Positions 7,875 to 15,589 of a stretch of 64,000 nt of DNA are shown in pieces. This stretch comes from Streptomyces diastatochromogenes. Lineage in GTDB: Bacteria > Actinomycetota > Actinomycetes > Streptomycetales > Streptomycetaceae. The stretch's first letter is position 1. Each line of letters starts with the position of its first letter. Where the stretch lies: assembly GCF_002242805.1 (NCBI RefSeq), contig NZ_MCGQ01000027.1, positions 113,079 through 177,078 on the forward strand, in the 5' to 3' direction. The translations under genes and the position numbers were made by a program. The notes beneath the pieces are model-generated. The model worked only from the letters and a program-made list of their open reading frames with translations. It searched no databases and was not told the origin of the DNA.

Positions 7875-8528
7875 TCAGGGCAGCAGCCGCTGTTCCTTCG
7901 CCACCGCCACGGCGCCCGCCCGGGTGTCCACGCCGAGCTTGTCGTAGATGCGGCGCAGGTGGGTCTTGACCGTGGCCTCGCTGATGTACAGGGCGCGGGC
8001 GATGGCGTGGTTGGGCAGGCCCTGGGCGAGGTGGGCGAGGATGTCGCGTTCACGAGGGGTGAGGGCCGGGCGGGGGTTGCGCAGACGGGCCATGACACGG
8101 TCGGCGACCGGCGGTGACAGGGCGGGGCGGCCCTGGGCGGAGGCGTGGATCGCGGTGAAGAGGTCCTCGGCGCGCTCCGCCTTGAGGAGGTATCCGGTGG
8201 CTCCGGCCTCGATGGCCCGAGTGACGTCCGCGTCGGTGTCGTACGTCGTCAGGACCAGCACGTGCGGGGCGGGGGTGAGGGCGCGCAGTCGGCGGGTGGC
8301 CGCCACGCCGTCCATGCCCTCGCCCAGCTGCAGGTCCATGAGCACGACGTCCGGCGCGGTCTTGCGGGCCAGCGCCAGCGCTTCCTCGCCGCTGCCGGCC
8401 TCGCCGACGACCTCGATGTCCGGGGCGCTGTGCAGGAGGGCCAGCAGGCCGGCGCGTACGACGGCGTGGTCGTCGCAGACGAGGATGCGGACGGGGGCCG
8501 CGGGGCCCGGCTCGGGAGTCCCGGTCAT
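7875..8528 (-). CDS. NarL/LuxR-family response regulator (SenR-like)
   Basis: 217 aa. Receiver domain at residues 13-130 with the acidic pair D19/D20, phospho-acceptor D65 (VVLMDLQL), T/K switch residues (LTTYD, LLKAE); LuxR HTH at about 150-210 (LTPRERDILAHLAQGLPNHAIARALYISEATVKTHLRRIYDKL). Its ATG overlaps the stop of the upstream histidine kinase (ATGA, 8525-8528). The neighbouring HbpS-like, KatG and Fur genes match the S. reticuli hbpS-senS-senR/furS-cpeB set, where SenR controls hbpS and furS-cpeB. SenR identity is inferred from this gene order. The regulator is intact although the partner kinase is broken. Confidence 0.85.
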   Translation of the reverse strand: MTGTPEPGPAAPVRILVCDDHAVVRAGLLALLHSAPDIEVVGEAGSGEEALALARKTAPDVVLMDLQLGEGMDGVAATRRLRALTPAPHVLVLTTYDTDADVTRAIEAGATGYLLKAERAEDLFTAIHASAQGRPALSPPVADRVMARLRNPRPALTPRERDILAHLAQGLPNHAIARALYISEATVKTHLRRIYDKLGVDTRAGAVAVAKEQRLLP

Positions 8529-9728
8529 CTGGGCTCCAGCGGGATCGCGGCGGACAGGGCCGTGCCCTCGCCCGGTGCCGACTCGATGCTGAGGGTGCCG
8601 CCCAGCTGGCGCAGGCGGGCGCGGATGGCGGGGAGGCCGTGGCCGCGTCCTTCGGTCTCCGGGACCGTACCGGTGTCGAAGCCCCGGCCGTCGTCCGTGA
8701 CGTCCAGGACGATCTGGTCGTCCAGGCAGGTCAGGGTGAGGGTCGCCGTGGTGGCGGCCGCGTGTTCGCGGACGTTGGCCAGGGCTCCCTGGGCGATGCG
8801 GAGCAGGGCCGACTCCACGGGGGCGGGCAGGGCGGCGGGCGGGGTGCCCTCCAGGTGGACGCGGACGGTGAGCGTGGGCGTCGTCTCGCGGTCGGCGACC
8901 GCCCGCAGGGCCTGGAGCAGGCCGCCGCCCTCGGCCAGGTCGGCCGGGGTCAGGTCGTGGACGAAGCGGCGGGCCTCGGCGAGGCTGCGTTCGGCGATCG
9001 ACGCCGCCGTGCGGACGTGGTCGCGGGCGGTGTCCGGGGTGGTGTCCCAGAGGCGGTCAGCGGCCTGCAGGAGCATCCGCTGGCTGGACAGGCCCTGGCG
9101 AGGGTGATGGGGGTCCCCCCATGCCTTTGGGGCTATGGGGGAGGATCTCCCGGGCCAGCCGCTCGCGTTCGGCGAGGGTGCCCTCGCGGCGCTCGGTGGC
9201 GGCGAGTTCGCGGCGGGTGCGGACCAGGTCGTCGATCAGGGCGTCGCGGCGGGCCGACTGGCGCTGCATGACGACGTAGACGGTGGTGGCCACGGCGGCC
9301 ACGGCCGGGGGTGCGACCAGCACGTTGGGGTCCGGCCAGCCCGCGAGGCTCAGCTGGGCCGCGACGGCCAGCGCGGTCAGCAGCGCCACCAGCGCGATCG
9401 CGGCGCGCGGCGGGAGGGTGCGCAGGCCGGTGTAGAACAGCGGGACCGCGCACCAGGCGAAGCTGGGCGCCAGGACCACGAGGAGCGCCCAGGTCGCCAC
9501 CACCAGGCCCAGCCAGGCCAGCCGGCGCGGGGCGAGGCGGGTGCCGAGGGCCGGGCCGAGCACGTACAGCACCGCCAGCAGGGCGGAGAGGGCGATGATC
9601 CAGGGGGTGCGGGGGCCCTCGGCGTGCCGGGCCAGGTAGCGGGCGAGGGACGCGGCCAGCAGCACGAAGAACGCCGTGTGCATGACGACGGTGAGGGCGC
9701 GGGTGTCGTCGCGTTCGGGCGTGGCCAC
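8525..9728 (-). pseudogene. SenS-like sensor histidine kinase disrupted at its H-box
   Basis: Starts at GTG 9728 behind AGGGAGGAG. The N-terminal frame encodes about five TM helices and the linker up to RERLAREI (to about 9144). The expected continuation of NarL-partner kinases is HDTLAQGLSSQRM; here 38 bp (9106-9143) of a palindromic repeat replace the His-Asp codons, and one C is missing just after, so the frame runs into a foreign tail ending at 9057. The downstream frame (QRMLLQAADRLWD...) is intact and carries the HATPase domain (GALANVREHAA, DVTDDGRGFD, GHGLPAIRARL). Without these changes the protein would be close to 390 aa, the size of SenS. Either a true mutation or, less likely, an assembly error. 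Confidence 0.8.
9106..9143. repeat. Short palindromic repeat inserted in the kinase gene
   Basis: 38 bp beginning GATGGGGGTCCCCCC and ending GGGGGAG, with complementary ATGGGGGGA/TCCCCCAT arms. The same architecture (GGGGGTCCCCC, variable loop, GGGGGAG) is one I recognise as a short interspersed palindromic element common in Streptomyces genomes; this is from memory and needs a genome search. It sits precisely at the codons for the catalytic His. I did not find a second copy in this window. Confidence 0.6.
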
Positions 9729-9799
9729 CGGTGACTCCTCCCTCGTCATCGCGCTGAGCTGGGCAAACACCCTCCATTGTTCCCTGGCCCGGGGCCCCC

Positions 9800-9823
9800 G
9801 GGGTCATCCGATCGGATGACCCC
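9800..9823. promoter_or_regulatory. Perfect 24-bp palindrome between the kinase and hbpS-like gene
   Basis: Each half is GGGGTCATCCGA (second half its exact complement), centred at 9811/9812, 72 bp upstream of the kinase start and 98 bp upstream of the HbpS-like start. A dyad of this size between divergent genes of a two-component locus is a strong candidate for the response-regulator site controlling both. I saw no second copy before the fur gene. Confidence 0.6.
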
Positions 9824-9921
9824 CAGGGCAACCGGTCCGTCGACGCCGTACGTCCGGATCCGGGCCGAGGATCGGTGCGGGAGCGACTCCGCCCCCGGAT
9901 CCGACCGCAGAGAGGTCCCTC

Positions 9922-10485
9922 GTGATGCCCAGCCGTAAGAAGCCGTCCAGCCGTACCCGCGTCCTCGTCGGCGGCGCCGTCCTCGCCGTCGTCGGTGCCG
10001 GTGTCGTCGGTACGGTCGCCGCCGGCGCCGCCGACTCCCCGGGCCCGGCGCCGGCCGCCGCGGCCGTCCGGAGCGGCAACCTGACCGAGAGCACGCACCT
10101 GACCCTCGACGCGGCCACGAAGGCGGCGCAGGCCGCGGTGGACGCCGCCGAGCAGGACGGCCGACGGGTGTCGGTGGCCGTCGTCGACCGCAACGGGAAC
10201 ACCCTGGTCACCCTGCGCGGCGACGGTGCGGGCCCGCAGTCGTACGAGTCCGCCGAGCGCAAGGCGTTCACCGCGGTGTCCTGGAACGCTCCCACGTCCG
10301 AGCTGGCCAAGCGTCTTGAGCAGGCGCCGACCCTGAAGGACATCCCGGGCACGCTGTTCCTCGCGGGCGGCGCCCCGGTGGCCGCCAAGGGTGCCCCGGT
10401 CGCGGGCATCGGCGTCGCGGGCGCCCCGTCGGGCGACCTGGACGAGCGCTACGCGCAGGCGGGCGTGGCGGCGCTGGGCCGCTGA
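9922..10485 (+). CDS. Secreted heme-binding HbpS/GlcG-family protein
   Basis: 187 aa from GTG 9922 (ATG 9925 is also possible; AGAGG lies 6-9 bases upstream). A basic N-terminus with a hydrophobic stretch (RVLVGGAVLAVVGAGVVGTVAAGA) is an export signal. The rest is a GlcG/HbpS domain: LTLDAATKAAQAAVDAAEQDGRRVSVAVVDRNGN, then SYESAERKAFTA and PVAGIGVAGAPSGDLDERYAQAGVAAL. In S. reticuli HbpS is an extracellular octamer that binds heme and iron and modulates the SenS kinase under oxidative stress. Gene order (divergent kinase/regulator on one side, catalase-peroxidase and Fur on the other) supports that identity. Its sensory partner here appears non-functional. Confidence 0.85.
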   Translation: MMPSRKKPSSRTRVLVGGAVLAVVGAGVVGTVAAGAADSPGPAPAAAAVRSGNLTESTHLTLDAATKAAQAAVDAAEQDGRRVSVAVVDRNGNTLVTLRGDGAGPQSYESAERKAFTAVSWNAPTSELAKRLEQAPTLKDIPGTLFLAGGAPVAAKGAPVAGIGVAGAPSGDLDERYAQAGVAALGR

Positions 10486-10509
10486 GGCCGCCCTGACCGG
10501 TGACACGCC

Positions 10510-10553
10510 GAAGGCGTCCAGGCCGACCCGTGCGGGCCGTCCTGGACGCCTTC
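10510..10553. terminator. Bidirectional terminator between hbpS-like and katG
   Basis: Perfect 13-bp stem GAAGGCGTCCAGG (10510-10522) with CCTGGACGCCTTC (10541-10553), 18-nt loop, between two convergent genes. No U tract, as is usual in this genus. Confidence 0.75.
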
Positions 10554-10572
10554 AGGAGGTTGCTGAGGTCGC

Positions 10573-12765
10573 TCAGACGAGGTCGAACCGGTCGAGGTTC
10601 ATGACCTTGTCGAACGCGGCGACGAAGTCGTTCACGAACTTCTCCTTCGCGTCGTCGGAGGCGTAGACCTCGGCGAGCGCGCGCAGCTCGGAGTTCGAGC
10701 CGAAGACGAGGTCGGCACGGGTGCCGGTCCACTTGACCTCGCCCGTGGCGTCGCGGCCCTCGAACGTGGTCTGGTCCTCGGAGGTCGACTTCCAGGTCGT
10801 GCCCAGGTCGAGCAGGTTGACGAAGTAGTCGTTCGTCAGCGTGCCGGGCGTCTCGGTGAGGACACCGTGCTGCGAACCCTGGTGGTTGGCGCCCAGGACG
10901 CGCAGGCCGCCGACGAGGACGGTCAGCTCGGGGGCGCTCAGGCCCAGCAGGTTCGCCTTGTCGAGCAGCAGGTACTCGGCCGGCAGGCGGTTGCCCTTGC
11001 CCTGGTAGTTGCGGAAGCCGTCGGCGCTCGGCTGGAGCGCCTCGAAGGACTCGGCGTCGGTGTGCTCCTCGGCCGCGTCGACACGACCCGGGGTGAAGGG
11101 CACCTCCACCTCGTGACCGCCGTCCTTGGCGGCCTTCTCCACGCCCGCGACACCACCGAGGACGACGAGGTCGGCCAGGGAGACCTTCTTGGCGCCGGAG
11201 GAGGCGTTGAACTCCTGCTGGATGCCCTCGAGGACGCGCAGCACCTGGGCCAGCTCGTCGGGCTCGTTGACCTCCCAGCCGCGCTGCGGCTGCAGGCGGA
11301 TACGGGCGCCGTTGGCACCGCCGCGCTTGTCGCTGCCGCGGAACGTGGACGCAGACGCCCACGCGGTGCTGACCAGCTGGGACACGGTCAGGCCCGAGTC
11401 GAGCAGCTTGGCCTTGAGGGACGTGATGTCCGCGCCGTCGATCAGGTCACCCTCGCGCTCCGGCAGCGGGTCCTGCCACAGCAGCGTCTCCGCCGGGACC
11501 TCCGCGCCGAGGTACAGGGACTTCGGGCCCATGTCACGGTGGGTCAGCTTGTACCAGGCGCGGGCGAAGGCGTCCGCGAACTCCTCCGGGTTCTCGTAGA
11601 ACCGGCGCGAGATCGGCTCGTAGATCGGGTCGAAGCGCAGCGACAGGTCGGTGGTGAGCATCTGCGGGCGGTGCTTCTTCGACGAGTCGTGCGCGTCGGG
11701 GACGATCTCCGGAGCGTCCTTCGCCACCCACTGGTGGGCGCCGGCCGGGCTCTGGGTGAGCTCGTACTCGTACTCGAAGAGGTTCTTGAAGAACCCGTTG
11801 CTCCACTGGGTCGGCGTGGTGGTCCAGGTGACCTCGAGGCCGGACGTGATGGCGTCGCCGCCCTTGCCGGTGCCGTAGGTGCTGGCCCAGCCGAGGCCCT
11901 GCGCCTCGATGGGGGCGGCCTCGGGGTCGGCGCCGACGTTCTCGGCCGGGCCGGCGCCGTGGGTCTTGCCGAAGGTGTGACCACCGGCGATCAGCGCGAC
12001 GGTCTCCTCGTCGTTCATCGCCATGCGGCGGAACGTCTCACGGATGTCGCGGGCCGCGGCGATCGGGTCCGGGTTGCCGTTGGGGCCCTCCGGGTTGACG
12101 TAGATGAGGCCCATCTGGACGGCGCCGAGCGGGTTCTCCAGCTCGCGGTCGCCGGTGTAGCGCTTGTCGTCCAGCCAGGTGGTCTCGGGACCCCAGTAGA
12201 CGTCCTCCTCGGCCTCCCAGACGTCCGCACGGCCGCCGCCGAAGCCGAAGGTCTCGAAGCCCATCTGCTCCAGCGCGACGTTGCCGGTGAGGATCATGAG
12301 GTCGGCCCAGGAGATGCTCTGGCCGTACTTCTTCTTCACCGGCCACAGCAGACGGCGGGCCTTGTCCAGGTTGCCGTTGTCCGGCCAGCTGTTGAGGGGG
12401 GCGAAGCGCTGCTGGCCAGCGCCGGCGCCGCCGCGGCCGTCGCTGATGCGGTAGGTGCCCGCGCTGTGCCAGGCCATCCGGATCATCAGCGGGCCGTAGT
12501 TGCCGAAGTCGGCCGGCCACCAGTCCTGGGAGTCGGTGAGCACCTCGGCGATGTCCCGCTTCACGGCGGCGAGGTCGAGGTTCTTGAAGGCCTCGGCGTA
12601 GTCGAACTCCTCACCCAGCGGGTTGGCCACGGCGGGGTTCTTGGCGAGGATCTTCAGGTTGAGCCGGTCCGGCCACCACTGGCGGTTGCCGCCGCCCTGG
12701 GTCGGGTGCGCGGCACGGTCGTGTGCGACCGGGCACTTCGCCTCGGCAGGGGTGTTCTCGGACAT
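10573..12765 (-). CDS. katG: Catalase-peroxidase KatG (CpeB-like)
   Basis: 730 aa, normal length. Distal heme pocket IRMAWHSAGTYR gives the catalytic Arg-Trp-His; the Trp-Tyr-Met adduct residues lie in the distal Trp, VYWGPE and AVQMGLIYVNPEG; the proximal side has HTFGKTHGAG. It decomposes hydrogen peroxide and peroxidises small donors in the cytoplasm. ATG 12765 follows AAGGA. The Fur-family gene ends 26 bp upstream on the same strand, giving a furS-katG operon in which Fur represses both until oxidised. The C-terminal half-domain (LADLVVLGGVAGVEKAAKDGG) is complete. Confidence 0.97.
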   Translation of the reverse strand: MSENTPAEAKCPVAHDRAAHPTQGGGNRQWWPDRLNLKILAKNPAVANPLGEEFDYAEAFKNLDLAAVKRDIAEVLTDSQDWWPADFGNYGPLMIRMAWHSAGTYRISDGRGGAGAGQQRFAPLNSWPDNGNLDKARRLLWPVKKKYGQSISWADLMILTGNVALEQMGFETFGFGGGRADVWEAEEDVYWGPETTWLDDKRYTGDRELENPLGAVQMGLIYVNPEGPNGNPDPIAAARDIRETFRRMAMNDEETVALIAGGHTFGKTHGAGPAENVGADPEAAPIEAQGLGWASTYGTGKGGDAITSGLEVTWTTTPTQWSNGFFKNLFEYEYELTQSPAGAHQWVAKDAPEIVPDAHDSSKKHRPQMLTTDLSLRFDPIYEPISRRFYENPEEFADAFARAWYKLTHRDMGPKSLYLGAEVPAETLLWQDPLPEREGDLIDGADITSLKAKLLDSGLTVSQLVSTAWASASTFRGSDKRGGANGARIRLQPQRGWEVNEPDELAQVLRVLEGIQQEFNASSGAKKVSLADLVVLGGVAGVEKAAKDGGHEVEVPFTPGRVDAAEEHTDAESFEALQPSADGFRNYQGKGNRLPAEYLLLDKANLLGLSAPELTVLVGGLRVLGANHQGSQHGVLTETPGTLTNDYFVNLLDLGTTWKSTSEDQTTFEGRDATGEVKWTGTRADLVFGSNSELRALAEVYASDDAKEKFVNDFVAAFDKVMNLDRFDLV

Positions 12766-12791
12766 GGGGGAATCCTTCCGAACTGAGGGGT

Positions 12792-13235
12792 TCACGATGC
12801 AGCGGTAGCGGCGGTGGAACAGTCGGGGCACAGGCCCCAGTAGATGACCTCGGCCTCGTCGATCGAAAAGCCGCGGTCGTCGGCCGCGGTCAGACAGGGG
12901 GCGTGGCCGACCGCGCAGTCGACGTCCGCGACGACGCCGCACGACCGGCACACGAGATGGTGGTGGTTGTCCCCGACGCGTCCCTCGAACCGGGCCGGGC
13001 TGCCGGGCGGCTCGATACGGCGCACGAGTCCGGCCGCGGTGAGCGCGTGGAGCGCCTCGTACACGGCCTGGACGGAGATGTGGCCCACGCGGTCGCGCAC
13101 GCCGGACGTGATCGCCTCGACATCGAGGTGATCGCCGTCCCGGACGGTCTCGAGCAGCGCGACACGGGCCGCCGTCACCCGCAGGCCGACACCGCGCAGC
13201 TCCTCGGCGGTGGTCGGAGTCTGGGATGAGGTCAT
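12792..13235 (-). CDS. Fur-family redox/metal repressor (FurA/FurS-like)
   Basis: 147 aa. Winged helix at 15-75 (RVTAARVALLETV, VSVQAVYEALHALTAAGLVRRI), then a metal-binding domain with the HHHLVCRSC motif and a second CPDC pair, i.e. two CxxC structural zinc sites. Immediately followed by katG, so it is most likely the FurA/FurS type that represses katG and itself and releases DNA on thiol oxidation. The ATG lies at the expected transcription start of the promoter at 13243-13272, so the mRNA is probably leaderless. Confidence 0.9.
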   Translation of the reverse strand: MTSSQTPTTAEELRGVGLRVTAARVALLETVRDGDHLDVEAITSGVRDRVGHISVQAVYEALHALTAAGLVRRIEPPGSPARFEGRVGDNHHHLVCRSCGVVADVDCAVGHAPCLTAADDRGFSIDEAEVIYWGLCPDCSTAATAAS

Positions 13236-13242
13236 GACCCCG

Positions 13243-13272
13243 AACCTACCCTCATAAACACGAGAGATTCAA
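13243..13272 (-). promoter_or_regulatory. Promoter of fur-katG, leaderless
   Basis: On the minus strand TTGAAT (13272-13267), 18-bp spacer, TAGGTT (13248-13243). The start point should fall at or next to the fur ATG (13235). The AT-rich stretch from TTTTCTTGAATC to GTTTATGAGG overlaps the promoter and is the natural place for a Fur operator. Confidence 0.55.
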
Positions 13273-13423
13273 GAAAACGAACGATGCAATTTTGGCCACG
13301 TGTCGTCGACCGGAATGTGCCCGGCAGGCACGAACGCATCATGCTGCCGCGAGTCCGGGCCGGCCGCGCGCCTAGCCGAGGGGTCCTCCGAACGGGTGAG
13401 CGCACGGTTCCCGGGCCGGCACC

Positions 13424-14557
13424 TCAGCCGTGGCACGCGTCCCTCGCGTACCGGCGCGCCAGGGCGTGGAAGGCCTCCTTGGGCTCCCAGTGCCGAGGCG
13501 AGGCGGGGTCGTACGGGCGGTCCTCGACGGTCCTGGTGATGGCGTAGCTGGCCAGGTCGAGGTCGTGCCGGGGGTCGCCGGGACGGTGCGGGGCGTCGAG
13601 GGTCACGAACTCGAAGGCCATCGCCGCGTACAGGTCGAGCGAGGAGAAGACGTCGAGGAGCCGTATGAGGTACGCGGCCTGGGTGCGCTCGCTGCGGACC
13701 GGGTCGCCCTCGATCTCCTCGGGGTCCTTGTCGTGATCGACGATGTTCCAGCCCATGCCGCGGGTCTCGGGCGCGCCGACGTAGGCGCAGGTGCCGAACT
13801 CGGTGATGGCGAGCGGTTTGCCCCAGCGCAGGTAGCGGCGCAGCTCCCGTACGTAGTCGGCGCGGCGGGGGAAGTACGAGTAGTAGTCGATGCCGACGAT
13901 GTCGAAGAGCCGCCAGTCGACCTGGTCGTCCTGGGCGGCCGCGTAGCTGAGCCGGCCGTGGAAGACGGAGCGGCCGACCGCCGCCGCCTTGGCCGTGAAG
14001 CGGTCCAGGCGGCGCTGCATCCTGACGGGGTCGACCTTGCCGTCGAGCAGGTTCTGGACGCGTTCGAGGACGGTGTCGCCCGGGACGATGCCGGGCACGA
14101 ACAGCCAGAACTCGCAGCCCACGCTGAGGTCGACGCTCGCGCCCTGCCGGCGCAGCCGCTCCGCGAACCGGCCGGTCTCGGCGAGGTGGTCCAGGATGTC
14201 CCGTTCGGGGACGTCACCGAGGGTCGGCTGCAGCCAGACGTGCAGACCCCGCTCGGCGGCCTCCGCGGCGGTGGCCGTGAGGCGCTCGACGCCGTCGCCG
14301 GTGACGTCCACGGTGTCGGCGTGCAGCTCGTCGCGGATGGCGCGGATGTCCCGGCGCATCCGGGCCGTACGGAAGCCGGTGGCCGGCGCCTCGCCCGCGC
14401 CGACGGTGTAGACGACACCCCGATGGCCGAGTCCGTGCCGCCTCTCCCCCGCTCGGGCGGGGCCCGCCGGCAGCAGCGACGCGGCGAGCCCGGCGGACGC
14501 CATCGCGGCGAGGAACCGTGCGCGGTCGATCCCCGGGGTCTTCTGGGTCTTCTCCAT
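13424..14557 (-). CDS. Secreted TIM-barrel glycoside-hydrolase-like protein
   Basis: 377 aa. Signal region RARFLAAMASAGLAASLLPAGPARA, cut near residue 36. The mature part reads as a single (beta/alpha)8 barrel: GVVYTVGAGEAP start, RDIRAIRDELHADTVDVTG, HVWLQPTLGD, LSVGCEFWLFVPG, VDWRLFDIVGIDYYSYF, and KPLAITEFGTCAYVG, where the Glu in TEFG and the Glu of GCEFW are in the positions of the nucleophile and acid/base of clan GH-A enzymes. Members of this family are often labelled 'abortive infection protein' in Streptomyces, which I consider unsupported. Substrate unknown. Monocistronic; upstream lies a transporter-gene remnant. Confidence 0.65.
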   Translation of the reverse strand: MEKTQKTPGIDRARFLAAMASAGLAASLLPAGPARAGERRHGLGHRGVVYTVGAGEAPATGFRTARMRRDIRAIRDELHADTVDVTGDGVERLTATAAEAAERGLHVWLQPTLGDVPERDILDHLAETGRFAERLRRQGASVDLSVGCEFWLFVPGIVPGDTVLERVQNLLDGKVDPVRMQRRLDRFTAKAAAVGRSVFHGRLSYAAAQDDQVDWRLFDIVGIDYYSYFPRRADYVRELRRYLRWGKPLAITEFGTCAYVGAPETRGMGWNIVDHDKDPEEIEGDPVRSERTQAAYLIRLLDVFSSLDLYAAMAFEFVTLDAPHRPGDPRHDLDLASYAITRTVEDRPYDPASPRHWEPKEAFHALARRYARDACHG

Positions 14558-14700
14558 GCGGTCACCCTGGCGGGAGCGGGCCCGCCCGCGCCGTCCCCCG
14601 ATGGTCTACGGCCCGGGGCCGAAGGGAGCGGATCGGCAGGCGAAAGTCGCGGTCGCGGCCGGAGTCAGCAGTGCGTGTCTCGTGCACCCGGTCCGTGGAA

Positions 14701-14913
14701 CCTGCCGCCGCCCTCCTCAGGCACCCCGGGATGCACGAGCAGCCGTGGGCCGGGGTGTCGTACATCGGCATCCCCGAGTACTCGGGCCTCGGCGACCGGG
14801 TGTCGGCGGAGATCTCCGCGGCGATCGCCGGTCAGCAGTCGGTCGACCAGGCGCCGGCCGACGCCCAGCTCTTCTCGGAGGACGTGGTCAAGGGCGGCGG
14901 CTACCAGAACTGA
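14701..14913 (+). pseudogene. Remnant of an ABC sugar-binding protein, C-terminal end only
   Basis: The frame reads HPGMHEQPWAGVSYIGIPEY then SGLGDRVSAEISAAIAGQQS and ends VKGGGYQN-stop. This matches the C-terminal pattern of sorbitol/mannitol-type extracellular solute-binding proteins (VGIPEYQALG...VSVDQAL...AGYQ). Nothing upstream in the frame resembles the other 350 residues, and no start or ribosome site is present, so it is a decayed fragment. It overlaps the end of the convergent GNAT gene by 26 bp. Confidence 0.6.
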
Positions 14914-15376
14914 CGCCCGGGAGCCGGAGGCGGAAGACCATGCGGTCGACGCCCGGGCCGTCGTGGTCGCGGACGGGGCCGCTCACCGTGAACCCCATCG
15001 CGGTGTGGAAGGCGAGGGAGCGCTCGTTCTGCGGAGAGGTGATCGCCCGCACCTCGGCACGGTGTTCGGCCGCGGCCATGTCGAAGAACCGCTGGTAGAG
15101 GCCACGGGCCAGCCCTTCCTTGCGGGCCCGCGGCGCCACTCCCACGAAGTGGATGTACGCGGCGTCGGGCACCGACGGGGACATCAGCCCGACCAGGAAC
15201 CCGGCCAGGCCACCGCCGTCCTCGGCGACCAGGCTCGTGCGATGGAAGTGGTCCAGGAACAGCCGGGGCAGCACCGAACGCATCGGGCGCTCCCACCACT
15301 CGTCCACCACGGCGATGATGCGGTCGTAGTCCTCGGGTTCGGCCGGCCGGACATGCGCACTCTGATTCATGATCAC
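14888..15376 (-). CDS. GNAT-family N-acetyltransferase
   Basis: About 162 aa. GNAT core: RPAEPEDYDRIIAVVDEWW (beta1-alpha1), GFLVGLMSPSVPDAAYIHFVGVAPRARKEGLARGLYQRFF with the acetyl-CoA loop RKEGLARG (motif A), and SPQNERSLAFHTAMGFT (motif B). GTG 15376 has GGGAG five bases upstream; ATG 15370 two codons later is the alternative. Substrate unknown. The 3' end overlaps the opposing transporter remnant, suggesting local rearrangement. Confidence 0.85.
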   Translation of the reverse strand: MIMNQSAHVRPAEPEDYDRIIAVVDEWWERPMRSVLPRLFLDHFHRTSLVAEDGGGLAGFLVGLMSPSVPDAAYIHFVGVAPRARKEGLARGLYQRFFDMAAAEHRAEVRAITSPQNERSLAFHTAMGFTVSGPVRDHDGPGVDRMVFRLRLPGVSSGSRRP

Positions 15377-15589
15377 GGATGCTCCCAGCGGACCCGCCGG
15401 CTGTCCACGTGGCACCTCGGATCGGCCCCGTTCACTCGTGCGGGTGCACCGGTCGAGCCGTCCGTGGCATCCCGGGGGTTCCGTCGTTCGGCAGCAGTGT
15501 GATGTTTGCAACCCGATGTGATGGAGAGGGGCCGAACGGGCAACGCTCCCCTTCATGCCCCACGCGAACCTCCAGCGGCAGGTGATTGG

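Noticed and set aside
9133..10506. 457-codon minus-strand frame linking the HbpS-like gene region and the kinase
   Set aside because: It is a mixed shadow of hbpS and of the kinase in the wrong frame; the true kinase frame has membrane helices.
13424..14557. 'Abortive infection' role for the TIM-barrel protein
   Set aside because: This label is common for homologues but the sequence shows a secreted hydrolase-like barrel, not an Abi protein.
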